In this document: positions 63,799 through 64,000 of the stretch, in pieces
How positions within the stretch are numbered: the stretch's first letter is position 1
Layout: each line of letters opens with the position of its first letter
From: Aquimarina sp. MMG016
GTDB taxonomy: Bacteria; Bacteroidota; Bacteroidia; Flavobacteriales; Flavobacteriaceae
Reading direction: 5' to 3'
Assembly: GCF_018100805.1 (NCBI RefSeq)
Contig: NZ_JAGJEA010000018.1
Coordinates: forward strand, 28,925-92,924
Length of the DNA stretch: 64,000 nt
Translations under genes and position numbers: made by a program
The notes under the pieces: model-generated
What the model saw: the letters and a program-made list of their open reading frames with translations, nothing else
Told to the model about the DNA's origin: nothing
Databases searched by the model: none

Positions 63799-64000
63799 GT
63801 TGCTAATACCGTATATAGCAAATAGGGCGTTCTGTTATTCACGAAAGTTCAGTGCCATTTAAAAACACCGCCAAATCTTTTAATTTGGCTTTAAAATGAA
63901 AAGATAAAACAAAATAAAAAGTTTTGGCTAAGTTCTTAATCGGAAATTAATCGCTTTTTAATTCCCGTACTAACCATAGCCGAGACGTGGTATTACATTT
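63799..64000 (+). repeat. attC-like site 9 (family C, cut by window edge)
   Basis: Opens GTTGCTAAT, complementary to the start of cassette 9. From 63870 it repeats the core of site 4 (hairpin GCCAAATC.., then the block ending CTAACCATAGCCGAGACG). The closing end is outside the window, so the array continues rightwards. Confidence 0.6.

Larger units (their letters stand above)
55973..64000 (+). mobile_element. Integron-like gene cassette array (no integrase in window)
   Basis: Nine successive units, all transcribed rightwards, each ending in a structured repeat that finishes in GTTA (ATTA once). Unit boundaries lie after the G of GTTA at 55972, 56690, 57824, 58938, 59849, 61184, 61840 and 62562, and after the first A of ATTA at 63234. 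The opening bases of each unit are the reverse complement of the bases opening the repeat at its own end: GTTGTAAAAC/GTTTTACAAC, GTTACCACC/GGTGGTAAC, GTTATGCATA/TATGCATAAC, GTTATGGGC/GCCCATAAC, GTTACAGCAC/GTGCTGTAAC, GTTACTATTA/TAATGGTAAC (one mismatch), ATTAGCAAC/GTTGCTAAT. Unit 6 is partial, and unit 5 does not match. This is the rule for integron cassettes, whose R'' is complementary to the cassette's own 5' end. No tyrosine recombinase is seen to the left. Confidence 0.7.

Noticed and set aside
55973..64000. The units as small transposons with terminal inverted repeats
   Set aside because: The inverted ends differ from unit to unit while matching within a unit, there are no target-site duplications, and neighbouring units share a single boundary. 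This fits cassettes rather than transposons.

Overview
The window looks like a chromosomal piece of an AT-rich marine flavobacterium (Bacteroidota), of the Aquimarina/Kordia type. The evidence is a SusC/RagA-type TonB-linked transporter, a LytS/LytTR regulator pair, a Lacal_2735-type small protein, two DUF2490 proteins, exported amidohydrolases, VPS10/BNR-repeat proteins, and Bacteroidota-type TAnnTTTG promoter boxes. The genus is an inference. I saw no rRNA, tRNA, CRISPR array, insertion sequence or prophage.

Layout. 1-10.2 kb: the 5' part of a leftward SusC-like gene, then a divergent rightward run of sensor kinase, LytTR regulator, sodium:solute symporter, M1 peptidase, arginase-like enzyme and nitrilase, probably a regulated uptake/catabolic locus, followed by two small housekeeping-type genes. 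10.2-27.2 kb: mixed short transcription units. These include a leftward pair of reading frames that looks like one gene split by a -1 frameshift, an ABC-F protein, an AraC regulator with a DUF1772/NmrA operon, an MFS transporter, a class C serine hydrolase with an XRE regulator, a cold-shock protein followed by two DEAD-box helicases (the first with a structured leader), and an orphan double-glycine, cysteine-rich peptide. 27.4-36.2 kb: a rightward run of exported hydrolases (propeller-amidohydrolase, proline-iminopeptidase-like, two lipoprotein amidohydrolases), DUF3291 and pirin. 36.4-42.9 kb: three tandem paralogous hybrid histidine kinases with substrate-binding-protein sensors. The middle copy has tyrosine in place of the phospho-accepting histidine. 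42.9-55.8 kb: DUF1853, an AAA/VWA pair, serine hydrolase, MBL-fold protein, a large BNR-repeat protein and several small enzymes, ending with an alpha/beta-hydrolase-OsmC fusion.

55.97 kb to the right edge is the most striking part: a row of nine rightward units, nearly all single-gene, each ending in a structured repeat of about 130-280 bp. The first 8-10 bases of a unit (GTTAxxx...) are the reverse complement of the bases opening the repeat at the end of that same unit. For six of the eight complete units the match is perfect or has one mismatch, one more is partial, one fails, and the ninth, cut by the window edge, also matches. This unit-specific end complementarity is the defining property of integron gene cassettes with attC sites. 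No integrase is present in the window, so it is either an integrase-less attC cluster (CALIN), the far part of an integron, or an integron-like system with unusually long attC-like sites. The cargo is a membrane protein, transglutaminase-like protein, trypsin-like protease with an N-terminal helical domain, DUF6624, a truncated C1-type peptidase plus a CPBP protease, RDD, two membrane proteins and DUF5946. This is typical of an accessory, possibly defence-related, cassette pool.
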